DNA of 64,000 nucleotides from Lycocorax pyrrhopterus obiensis (taxonomy: Eukaryota; Chordata; Aves; Passeriformes; Paradisaeidae). A program made the translations under genes and the position numbers. Shown here piece by piece: positions 11,183 through 23,100 of the stretch. How positions within the stretch are numbered: position 1 is the stretch's first letter; each line of letters opens with the position of its first letter. The notes below the pieces were generated by a model that was given only the letters and a program-made list of their open reading frames with translations, was not told the DNA's origin and made no database searches. The stretch covers positions 31,223,629 through 31,287,628 of the forward strand of contig JACSVZ010000006.1 in the NCBI GenBank assembly GCA_014706295.1, in the 5' to 3' direction.

Positions 11183-13687
11183 AGAAGTGCATTTTAATAA
11201 GATTTAAAGTTGATCTTAAAGTGTCTGATAACAAATGTGACCTTGACTTCTAAGAATGACTGGGATTAAGTGAAGCCTAAATATCAGTGTACTGATAACT
11301 CAGAGGACAACTCTTGCCATAACAGGTTTTTTTTCCACAAATTACGAAACTGTTTGAAAAAAATCAGATAAGGTATTTACTTCTGCTTGTGCCTCACACT
11401 GTATCCCTTCTTTATTTGTTTTATAAATTAAGCATCTTAACTGGAATACCCAAATAAATGTCCTAAATTCTGTGAAATCGAGGTTCAAAAGCTGGTAAAG
11501 ATAAACGTCAAGATTTTGACGGTCTTCTTCAGGTTTTGGCTTGTTACCATTCTTGAGAAACAGACCAAAAATAAAGAAAATTGTATTTTTTAGCTTTTTC
11601 ATTGTTCAAACTAATTTAATTTTGTTTCATGAGATAAAAAATATTCCTTTAAGAAACTGAAGAAATCACTGTGTTAAAAGAGCTGCTTCAAACCAAAAAA
11701 GTGTTTTTAAGAAGTGATGCATGCATAAGTCCCATTCTCAAACCAAACCAAACCAAACCAAACCAAACCAAATGAAAAAAACCATTTACATCTGTTGTAT
11801 AAGGAAAGCATAAGTCAAATGCAATAAGAAAAGCTGCAACCCACACTAGTGATAAATTTTGACAGTTCAGAGTAGTGACCATCTTTTCTGCTAGGTAGTC
11901 AGAAAATTACAAAAGGATTTTTTTTGTAACTACTTGAAATTACCCCAGTACAAACAGTGCCTATAAGCAATGAATTCAAAGCCAATCTTGAGCTAGATGA
12001 TTTGATGGAGGAAAGCAGTAGGAAGATTTCATGGTCACTCAGTAAAACAGAATCTCATTGCAATCTTGGCATGTCCATAAGAAACAGCATTAGTATTTTA
12101 ATCTGGATCAAGCTTGTGCTTTTGATGTGATTCTCCCCACATACACCAATTTGCTGGGAGTCGTGGAGCATTCCAGGAGTGCAAGAGCAGATAGAGCTGA
12201 ACCAAAACTTCTCCCCAAGGTGTGCACAATGAGTTTGAACTGCAAGTGGGCTTTAGTCCTGGTGACCAGGAAGATAGCACAAAATCCGGAAAATCGTAGG
12301 CAACTGGATGAGGGGTTCTCCACACCAGCTCTTTCAGTCTCTAGACTAGCTCCTGCTATGTCACCCCACTGGCTAGTGTAGGCATGGCCTTGGAAATCCA
12401 TCCATACAACTCTTAATCTGATTGGCAACTAAAGTATGTTATTGCACTGTGTTCTGCATGAACATCAATGAAATACCTTTCTCTCTTGGACAGAGGTGCT
12501 GGAGTTGCCTTTCAGTTTAAGGTTTTCACAATGTGTTCATAATGGCTTTGCATCAAGAACAATAAAATGGCAAGAAATAATCTACTCTTACATTGTTGCA
12601 TTTTACTGTTCACTTAAATGAGTGATTAATTCTGAACACTTAGTTCAAATACAAATTAATTGAATTTTGAATGTTTCTCTTATTTAATCATCTAAGTATT
12701 GGTTCTGTTGTTTGTCTCTTCCAGCTGTAAAACAAAAAAGTTTCTTTGCCTACACTGTGTGTGTGTTTATAAGTGAGAAAGAGAAAGATACATTTTCCAA
12801 GTAATTATTTTCCATTCTTTAGGCAAAGACAGGAGAAACACCAAACTCAGATCTGTTTTGCAGTGTCTTCACTTCTACTATTCAGTCAAGATTTTTTTCC
12901 CAAAATACAGCAGACTTCTACCTAAAAAAAAAATTGTTGAGGATAACAAGTATAAAATCACCATGAAAGATATGAAAATCTTCCATCTATTCACAATAAA
13001 TCACATGGAGAGAAGTGAAGGCAGTTTATCAGAGATTATTTTTCTTACAAGATAGAAAGTTGTATGTTCACATAATTACCTCTTTGCAGTAAACTGCCAA
13101 TTTTGACATATTTTTGTTAACAAAATCAGACTAGTATAAAATCAGGAGTTCCAAACATTATAAAATAATATTGTTCTATTTCTGTTGAAAGACTGTTTCA
13201 AAATTTATAACAGATATTAATAATAAAAGTAAAATACACAAATCAGTGATAAAATTTTAATTTACATAAAAATGTAACATATGGTTACTTAAAAGATGTT
13301 TTCCCTCAAATAATTCATTACTAGAAATTGTTCTATTTTAATGCCAGACCAGAGTGAAACTATAAATAATAGAATTTTCTACAATACAGAAATACCAGAT
13401 TCCTTCAGGCATATATTTTAGTTGCTCTCCATTTAAGAATGCATTGTTTTAAAATACTTACATGAGAACATTTTTTGTGTGCCTCACAATTATTTAAAGT
13501 TTATGTATCAGCATATTAGTTCTAGCTGCAAAATAGGAGCTGCTGATCATGGCTTCTAATAAGTTCCTTTGTTCTAAATTTTTTCTGTTCAATTTGTTCA
13601 TGGGCCAGAATGTTAGCTAGCCCATAGTGACTTTTTGCCACAATTTTCTTGTTGCTAAATTCCTTTCTACCTGCTGAGGACCTACTC
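11183..13687. other. Non-coding DNA with one stop-poor island
   Basis: Mostly AT-rich and unassigned. The exception is about 12100-12430, which is less AT-rich and has overlapping open frames on both strands (84 codons on +, 106 and 75 on -). None resembles a known protein. It could be an unrecognised old repeat. Confidence 0.5.
11739..11771. repeat. (AAACC)n microsatellite
   Basis: About six and a half perfect copies of the pentamer AAACC. It is short, uninterrupted and flanked by A-rich sequence. Confidence 0.9.
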
Positions 13688-13691
13688 TTCC
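13688..13691. repeat. Target-site duplication, left (ttcc)
   Basis: The 4-base TTCC immediately before the LTR is repeated exactly at 14132-14135 after it. Four-base duplications are typical of gammaretrovirus-like (ERV class I) integrases. Confidence 0.6.
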
Positions 13692-14131
13692 TGATGCCTT
13701 GAGAGGCCTCCTAGAAACAGAGACTAGACAGGAGTAAGGGAATAAAGGTAGGTATTTATTTGAAGGGCCTTCAAAGGTACACTCCTGGGGAGCCAGAGGC
13801 TATTGCCAAGATGGACCCCAAGATGGACCCCAGGTCACGAGTTCTTCACCCTTTTATAGGTTTGGTTCATTTGCATATCAGGGTTAATTCTCCAATTAAA
13901 GCTTCAGTTAATTATGTAATTTCCCCTCCGCTTGCCCCCTTTAGAGGCTTTTGGTTTATACTTTTTGGGCCTAGGACAGTCTGAGTGTCCTTGAAGAGCA
14001 GGCCTGGAGAGGCTTTGTTGTGTCTAACTAGCACGAGAGAGCAGAAATTAACAAGCTACAAGAAACTTCAGAGTTACACACTAAGCAGTACAGGATTTGA
14101 AAAAATATAAAAGTTAAAACCTAAGGCATCA
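13692..14131 (-). mobile_element. Solo LTR of an endogenous retrovirus (class I-like)
   Basis: A 440-bp element with 9-bp inverted termini, TGATGCCTT...AAGGCATCA, flanked by TTCC on both sides. On the - strand it has the order expected of an LTR. There is a TATA box (CTATAAAAG, about 13851-13859), then a polyadenylation signal AATAAA (complement of 13755-13760), then a U5 of about 60 bases. A 12-base direct duplication (caagatggaccc) lies at about 13808-13832. No gag, pol or env sequence is adjacent, so the internal part was presumably lost by LTR-LTR recombination. The family assignment rests on the 4-bp duplication and layout. Confidence 0.85.
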
Positions 14132-14135
14132 TTCC

Positions 14136-17100
14136 CAGTTTATTGATTAACGTTTTCATGAAGCAAAAGCGATTACACTGGACATGCTCTCCTGCAAGAA
14201 ACAGACACAGGCGATGGACTAACAGTCTATACAGATGATACAATGTAAACAAGTGATTCAACATCACTTCTTTCCTGGCTCTTGACATTATTATGTACAA
14301 TCAAATGGAATCACGATGTCCCACACATTATTCTTAATCTACCAATCTTATGGAATGTTAGTTAAATTGGTATTGTCACGCAAATCAAGTTATTCAGTTT
14401 ATGCAGCTTTTTGTCTTCACTCTCATTTATAGAGAGTTGTGTACTCATTTGGTCCTCCTCTTGCTCCTTATTTTACATGTCATTCTCAAACGTGATTTTA
14501 TTTTGGCTGTTGTCTGCTGACTTTTCCTGACTTTTTAATGCATAACCTAGGTTTTATTTGTGTAAAGACACACAGAATATTTTCAAATTTGCATCATGAG
14601 TAATTTCAGTTAGCCATATCTCTTCTCAGTTCCATATCCTAAGTTCAAGAACTGGTTCCATGTTGTATCTACAGTGGTTCCTCACTGTGCAGGCTCCAGT
14701 TACTCTAAAAGCTTCTCACAAAAAAAAGTTTAAATTCCTACTCCCTTGCAAGGATTTTCTTTCTTTTTAATGTTAGGGACAGGAAGAAAACACTACAGCA
14801 GTGTCCTCAGTAAGATTTAAACTCAGTTATTCGTATTCCTGGTTGTCATCCCTCTGAGCTGCTCTTTACTATCACTAGAGGCATTTTAATCTTGACATCT
14901 TTATCAGATACTATTGCTTGTGGTATTTGTTGTATATTATCTATCCAGAGTCCAGCACTCTGTATGTATCACAAATTGTGTGCAAGGATTCATAAAATCT
15001 AGCTGTGAATTTGTTAAATTATATCATATTTAAGAAATTCAGTCAGAGCTCTTGATATGCATTTCAAAACTTTTCTGGAGTTGACTTCACTTTTTTCAAA
15101 AACTATTTTCTTGTTCTGTCAGTCTGCATCCATTCTGACCTAATTTCCTTACTCAAATGGCAGTGGTTTGAATCTTTTAGAATTTAGATAATTTGCTCTT
15201 CCTCCCCAGTTAGACTGATTGTTGCTGGAAAGTGAATTCCTGGTATAAAGTAAAATGCAAATACCGTGCCAAGATTTTAAATAAGAGGTAAATCTCCTTT
15301 TTCATCATATTTGCAGGTAGTGTATTTTAATTGATGAATTATTAGAATGCCTGCCTCTGCATTTTCTAGCTAGTGTTATGCCTTAAATCTTTAGGGTGTC
15401 ATTTTATTTTTTTAGACTTTAAAGGATGAATTTTTATCTTTCTGAAGCAAATTCTACATGCAGAGATTAATGTCCTTATGTGAATTATAAGGCATTACAA
15501 TTCCTTATCCATAAAATTCATACTATATCCCCCAAGATACCTAGACCATATGTATTACCATGTCTTACTAACGTCCAACCAACTAGAGTTAACCATTTTT
15601 TCTTTCTTATGAGCCCTCCCAGCTTCCTAGGTCTTCATAATTCATTGTCTTTATCTGTCTATTAACAAATCATAAATGGGGATATAGTTATGTGCAAACG
15701 AGAGAAGGGAAAAAGACCTCAATGTCTTTAACTGTTTTCTTTTACTGTTCAGGGTCAAAAAGAAAAAAACCATTTTTAATATAAGTCAAACAATCATCAG
15801 TAACAAGGGAGAGAAAATTTTTTCTTCCTTGCTGCCATTTCACTGGTGGAAATTTTATGTCTGCTCATTAAGTTAAAATTCTCTTACAAGAGAATTCAGG
15901 CAGCGCAGTGACATATAAAACAGGGCCATGGTACAACAACATCACCATGTTGTGACTGAACAAGCCACTGAACTATTCTTCAAATCAAACAATTTATTTA
16001 GAAATTACTTTTACTCTGGTTTTGTATATTAAATAAACCTACATCATTTGTTTGATGACAACGATATTCATACAGTTTTGTCATTATTGTTGGGAATACT
16101 GCTTTCTATAAATGTTTTCAGCAACAAACAGGCCTAATTTTCCACTAACTTGGTAAAAAAATAACCACATTGTTTTAGTAATGAAGTTCCCAGTTCAAAA
16201 GCCTTGAAAAACAATGACAATCAAGCTCCAAGGCATGACATCTGCTAAAAATATAGATTCTACAACACTGAGCTACAAAGAGATGTAAAGGGGATAAGTC
16301 ATCCTAATAACACTATATGGTGACTGATGGCAAAAAAATATAAGTGACTTTTCAATGCTCTATACAGACTCAGTTTAGTTTTTAATCCTATTATGTCAGC
16401 CATTTCCTATAGGGACAATGATGAAATTTTACCACATAGTTTACAATTCTTCAGATGCTGTGATCTAAATGCTAGTGAAGATTTACAGATCCCATTCCAC
16501 ATAAGAAAATCTGGGAAAACTCACCATTTCATCCAGCTCACATTCAGAAGGAAGTCATAACCTGAGAATATGGGGAGACGCCATGGATGTCATTGCACTC
16601 CCATCTTCCAGTGATGCAACCATGGTGGGACATATTTCTTAAGTGGGTAACCTATAATAATCTCATAATTCATAGATTTAAGTTAAGTAAATCCAAATGA
16701 CCTGGGATGTCTTCAACTCTGGAGTAGTGAGGAGAAGAGGAAGCTAGGTATGATACTGATTTTTCCTCTGAGGTATCTGATATCTTGCTAGTTAAAATTG
16801 AGTTCTGTCCTGAAGCCTGCATAAATGCATCTGCTGAGCATATACCTTTTAATAAAGCCAACTAATCTTTCCATGGCAATTTAAGAACCTCTAGCAGTGC
16901 AGTCAGTCCTTCAGAGAGAGCTTTGGAGACACTTCATCTCATCTCAAAGAGGTGGAAAAGGCAGGTTTGTAATTAAGATATAAGCTTTTGCATTGAAGTT
17001 GTTTTGAGACTGTATTGAGACCAATCTGGCAATTCTTTCAAGCCTTACTGCTGTTTAGTAGTGGCCAAACTTGGCATGGCAGTTCTGGGTCAGATGAAGT

Positions 17101-19929
17101 TCCAGAGACACTGTCTATCAAATCCTTCAGGTTTAATAATGAAACAATCGAGTGTCCTACATTTGACTGGAGCCAAAACAAGTCTCTACACAAAGTACTG
17201 AGGGATAAAGGGGATCTATATTCAGTTTAGCAGTGAGAAGAGACTCTTTTCACTCCATAGGCTGCTGGAGAGCCCAGCACGTGGGAGAGCTAGATTCCTC
17301 AGCCTGCTTCAGGCAGACGTGGAGGATTAGACTGTGAGATCTCCAAGACAATTAGCTAAGCAGTGCAGCACCATCTGAGACCACCTGTGTGCACGACACT
17401 AGAGAAATATAAATGCATTGCCAATTTTAAGGATTCTTCTGTAGCTGCCAGAGAAATGCATCACATTCTTAAAATTTATGTTGTGAGGACAAAACCCTTT
17501 TCAAAACTTGTCTTACCCTTTTCATTGAATGGCATCACTGATCAAAATGCGAAACAATAAAGCACTGCTTTTAGTTGATGGGCTATGTTAAGATTGGTAC
17601 CAAACTTCTCATCATTCTCAGCTGAGTGTCAATTACACTTCCTGTGTAATTTCAAAGTCTGCAGTGTTTCCAGATCCAGATTTTCATCCACAATTTGATT
17701 TTACCTGTATTAGCCTGTCTAGGATGAAATATGCTCTAGAAGTACACCTGGAAAATTGCGTCTAGACCAAATTATTTCAGAGTCTGATTTCCCCTCTGTA
17801 ACTAAGACAATTTCCTGAAAAAAGCACTAGCCCCTGACTTAAACAAAGAGAGGGACAGGGTAATATACTACAAAAATATATATCAGGAAGACAGTCCAGT
17901 AAACAGCATAGAATGCATTCGGAATCTAATCAGTTTCTCTGCTGGGAGATATTAGGAGTAGAATTTCCAGGACAGTGTAAGTAAGTTAGTATTTCAAATT
18001 AATTGAGAGTCATACCTCATTGCAGTTCTTTTGAAAATCTCAACTATATAAATTAGGAATTATTAAAACCTGAGATAAAATAATATACCATATTTATTGC
18101 ATTTTCTTCATACTGTCAAATAGACTTTGTTGATAAAGGTTTTAAAAAGCTTTAAAAAATGGATAAATTAGACTGTGGTTTCTTAGTTTAAGAAATCAAA
18201 TATTCAAAAATCAAACTGAAGTACAAAACAGTTTGAAAGTGAACAGTAACACTGACAGCTCTTCACCACCTGTCAAAGGTTCAGTGAGTTTGTGCAAGGA
18301 TCATGCCCATGGTTTGGACACAGAAATAAGGGAGTGACTTATGGGTAATGTAAGTATAGAGCTGGTCACTTTCCTAAGTCATGCACTGCTCTACACTGAC
18401 AAACTATTTCTAACATCAGCTGGATCCAAAAATTGTTACTTTTCCAAGGACTTCTCACCTGATAACTCCAGATTCTTGGAATTTCTTTCCAGTTTCTCTG
18501 CATCTGGACTTCGGGTGCACTGTATTTGCACTAGTTCTAAAGTAGAATTAGATCTTACATGGAAGATATTCATGAATCCTCCTGATTCCAAGCTCCTTCT
18601 GTAAAAAGTCACCTGGAAATTCCTGACAGCAATCTTCCCACATCTTTTAGATACCTTATTATCCGATGGATCCATTGTCTGATTAATTCCAGTTCCCCAT
18701 TTCCTTTAGTAAGTAGCAATATGCACACATGAATTTTCTCTGGAAAAGTACTAATTGTTTAATTTTAATTAATATATTTTATGGCCAAATTTAAAATACC
18801 GCATATTTTAACATCCTTAACATTCTTTTTCATGATCACACTTCTCCTACAGAAGGTAGTGCTATGTATTTAATGGCGACCATCATGTCTTTTTAGAACA
18901 AATTACCCTTAGCTGGGAGCAAAAACCCTGAATTGCATAAAGTTGTCTGAACAGGGCTGGAATAAAATGCAAATAGTCTAATATGCAGTTTGTGCTCAAA
19001 GGGGCTGAGTGATAAGAAATTCTTGAAAAATTAATTAAGGGTTAACTATAAAACTGCTTCTCATACTGTCACTCAAAATAAATCTGGTATCATCTGCAAA
19101 TCAAATTCCAGCAGACACAGACTAATCTATTAATTTCAAAGAAAGTAGGAGAAGCTGTAGGAATTTGGACAATCCAAATATATATAACAGAAATTTAATA
19201 AATAATGTAAGCTTCAATGTCTCCTGTTTTGATTGCAGCTATATGCCAGGCCCAGTGTTAAAGAGAGGAAAAGACCCTCAGAAAAACTCATAACCCAGCT
19301 GATAATTGTTCCCATCATGTTGGAATTCCAGAGTCAGCCTAAACACATGATGGTACAGTAAATCCTGAGCATGTAGATTTTAAAAGGCTCTCTTATTTGG
19401 CACTAACTCAGAGATAATTTAAGATAAAAGGCCAGCTCTGCTCTCAGTTACGCACCTGTTAAACAGAGGAGTCTCACAGCCCTGAGGTAGTCTTACAACA
19501 TGAGCCAACTAATATCAAAATCCTTGGATTTATTTTTGGGAGATTTTTTAAAAGCTAGGAGAAATCTGTTTTCACAATAATATAGCAGCTATTATGTGAA
19601 ATGAAGTTAATTTCCAGTTCCCTCAATAAGAAATTATCAGTTAGAAAAATGCCTATTGGTATATCTAGGTTCCAGTTCAGTACAAAAACACGACTTCATC
19701 TTTATTTTCCATTTGACTTTGATGGGAATAATCCCATGAACAGAACACGTGCCCAAGTGTCTTCCTGGGCTTCAGTTTGAGCCAAAAGTAATTCAAAGCA
19801 ACTGGAGCTTTTTTACTGAGGTAAAATAGATTTTGAACCAAGACCCACTTATGGCAGCAAGCATTGTGTTGATCAAGTGAAAGGTAAAGTAGCATGTACG
19901 AAAGTCAGTTGAAAGTCAAATCTCCAAGT
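14136..19929. other. Unique non-coding DNA
   Basis: No gene or clear repeat. A frame of 79 codons on the - strand at 18436-18675 begins with a good start context (ACAATGG) and has a charged composition, but it matches nothing recognised. About 17010-17345 is less AT-rich and could be an unrecognised old repeat. The rest is AT-rich with frequent stops. Confidence 0.5.
18436..18675 (-). CDS. Small open reading frame, unknown (speculative)
   Basis: ATG at 18675-18673 with A at -3 and G at +4 opens a 79-codon frame beginning MDPSDNKVSKRCGK and ending in a charged Glu/Lys-rich tail. There is no signal peptide, membrane segment or recognised domain. A possible splice donor (AAG|GTATCT) lies after the seventh codon. 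The + strand is also open across much of the same stretch, which argues for a generally stop-poor sequence. Probably chance. Confidence 0.1.
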   Translation of the reverse strand: MDPSDNKVSKRCGKIAVRNFQVTFYRRSLESGGFMNIFHVRSNSTLELVQIQCTRSPDAEKLERNSKNLELSGEKSLEK

Positions 19930-20110
19930 CAGCTGGTCACCTACATTTTGAACTGGATAACTGCATGTTAGGAAAAGGTTCATCACTGAGAGTGTCATCT
20001 AGTGCTGGAAAAATGTCCCCAGATGAAGTGGTCATGGCCCCAAGGCTGTCAGTGTTTCAGACCGCAAGAAGACAGGCAGAAAATTTGGGAAGGCTTGTAG
20101 CATGGAGTCA
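19930..20110 (+). mobile_element. Old CR1 LINE 3'-UTR fragment
   Basis: The stretch around gaagtggtcatggcccc aag...gtcagtgtttcag follows the familiar CR1 3'-UTR pattern, in which a 'gaggtggtcacggcaccaagcctgtcagagttcaag' region comes after the 'aaactttcctcac' region. It is short and strongly diverged. Its ends are approximate and no terminal CR1 octamer repeats are visible. Confidence 0.55.
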
Positions 20111-23100
20111 GAATTCTCTAAGACAAACTAATTTATCGGTTGTTAAGGTTAATGCAACCATTCTTTATTCTTTGTTTTGGATACTGATAAAGTGGCTTAG
20201 GCCTGAATTATATGACAATAAAGGGAAAGAAGATAGAGAGTAACAGCTTAACCAGATAGAATGCCATTTCATCATTTCTTACTCACAGGATTAGTCAGAA
20301 ATAAAAGAAAATAATGTCTCTGGACAGAGCCCTGTGTGCTCACAGCATGGTACTTACTGTTACATACGACAGGATGGGGTCACTTTTTTTTAAAACCTTG
20401 TTTATTTCTGTTTCAGAGTTAGGGATAAACTAGACAATTTTTTGAGCTAAATTTACTAAACAGAGGAAAAATTTCCATACTAATCTTCGAAGTTCTCAGT
20501 CCTGCTATGTAGTTGCAGTCTTCATTTTGTGAATGAATCATTTTGTTATCTAAAGTCCAATAGCCTGTTATCTACTGGATCAAATATCATTGGCATTTAT
20601 TGTAGACTACTTCCTCAGCCTGGCAAACACAACTTTCTTATTCTCACAAACATACTATTGTGTGGCACCTGCTGAATTGCTGCAGAGACTAGAGGTACTG
20701 CTCTGTTTCCATCTGCTTTCCCACAAACAGTCAGTTTTACAAAACGGACTTCAGACTCCAAAATATGTAGCCTACGGGGAATTTTCAGATGTTTGTGAAT
20801 GTACTCTATTCCTTTTGTCAGGAACAGTGAGTGAACTAAAACGGTCTTGAAGTAGAAATCATACAAGAACAGATGGGCACCATTCTTATTGCTTTCTTAC
20901 TTACAAAGAAGTGTGGGAAAGCACGTAGGAAGCAATGAAAACTACTATGTTAATAGGGATTTGAATAATGGTTATGATATATGTTTTCATATTTGCATGA
21001 GCTGAAATTCACACATTGACAATTTAAATTGAAAATGCAAGCCTTTTCCAGGATGTATATGGCTCATGGAGAATAAACACAAACACACAGCAATCTGTAA
21101 CAGGTATGATTTACACTGGCAGCTTCTCATAGAAAATATCATCTGTCCACTGGGACTTTTGCCATTTTATTGCTCAGGCTATTCTCATATCATATAACTT
21201 CTGCAAAAAGAAATAAGATTTTCTCTGGGGGACAGATATGCTAAGACGTTCACTTATTTTATTTTATTGACAGTGTATGTGTACATTTTGTCAATAAGAA
21301 ACTGTAAGGCCTTTTTTTTTTAAGATGATGTTAAACTAGGAAGCATATGTCATCTGCTGACAACTTTTGCTTTTTCCTTCACACTGATTATTTACACCTA
21401 AGCCATTTTTTACCTGAATGAACATCTCTCCTAGAAATTTTTGTGTCCTGATTTTTTTGCTAGCATAATCCTTGAATTTTTCATGCTGCATAAATATGAC
21501 AACAAAAGAGTGGAAATTGCATGTATTATTTGAGAGAGTAGTGAATTTTAATATACAGACTGCTTTTAATAGAGAGCGATAGAATTTACAAGATTCGTGA
21601 AGGCTTTTTAATATATGATTGGGTAAAGATGACTTGATATTACAGGCACTTGTGATTTCAATTTCATAAGCAAAGAATACTAGAAGCTGAAATGTAATAC
21701 ATCTGCTTGGATATACTACATTAATTACAAGGCACACATTTCATACTTACTTTCTCTTTGGTTGTTACATATATAATGGAATCATATACCTAAAGGTGGT
21801 TCTAAGTCAATTTTATCCTTGGACAGTTGTATATTTTTAATATCTATGAATCTTAAAATCTTTCCTTCCTTTCGTTTCGTCTGGGGGTTTGTAGTGTAAT
21901 GCTACCATGATATGCAATATTATAATGCAGTAACCCTCCTGCCTGTGAAGGACATTATTGACCTCAGTGGATCTACTTGCATAGGAACTTACCTACTGGG
22001 ACCTCATTATGAAACTAGTACCATAAACTTCCTGAATAGATGTCACTCACTGATTATTAACTAGTCATTAACAAGCAAATTACATTAATAGATGTGATTA
22101 ACTAGTTCTATTAACAGCCTGAATGATTCCATGAGGCACATTCTATTATGACATTCTTGTGTAATAATGATAACCTATGGGACCTATAAATTAGAATTAT
22201 TTTATAGGTATCCATCAAGGAATTATGGTGCTAATCAAAGTGGTGGTCATTATCAGACCCATAAAAAATTACCCAAGATCATCACTGGTAACGAATTCTA
22301 TTCCTTGCACAGAAAACTTGTCCCTATACATAACAAAATTCACTGGTGAGTAGAAGGATATAAAACTGTTAGTGCTATCTGAAAAATTAATAAGGAGAAG
22401 GTATGTCAATAGTCTAGAATGACAGTGCTTCAGAGACCTAACAAATATTAGCTAATAAAGGCATGGGGTAAACTTAACTTGCAAATCTGGGCCAGAGTTT
22501 GTTCTCAGTTACAATAAATTCTAGAATAAAACTAGAAGACATTGCCATTATTTCTTTAAAGATTTGATACAATTAAACAATACCGTGTGATGTGAGTTTT
22601 TAAAGGATTATGGTTGCCTGTGATTTTTGTTATTTTCTTGTTGCATCAGTGAAATGGCATCTTTTTATAGTTTCATTTTTATCTACGAGGCACTTCTGGG
22701 TGTAAGAGAGACAAGAGACCCTTGGTAATGAAATGGGAAGTGTTTATAAAACAAATTCCTTGTAGGCAGAAACTAAAGTGCAGTTTGAATAAAAAAAAGT
22801 GTAACCAGAAATCAAAACGTTTCTTAATTATTTATTATACAAATGTTAATTGCCTTGCGCCTTACATGGGCTGTACAATAGTACAGGTTAATTAGGCTGA
22901 GAAATGGCTAGCTCTAAAGGTGCAAGCTCAGAATAATTAAAACTCCTGCATCATGTTAACACAACTCTCCTGTCATTTGGGCTCCAAGGATACTGCTTTG
23001 CATTTTCTTTTCTTTTTCTTTCTGTTAAATAGTATGTGATTGCTACCATAAATGAAGAAATCCAAGGACAGAGCTTTGGCTGACTACCGGTATCATGTGA

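Noticed and set aside
10662..11253. Three overlapping open frames of 172-190 codons
   Set aside because: They are translations of the purine pentamer array, which contains no stop codons in any frame. They are not genes.
21336..21737. 133-codon frame on the - strand
   Set aside because: It starts at a non-ATG codon, has no domain, and is within the length range expected once by chance in a window of this composition.
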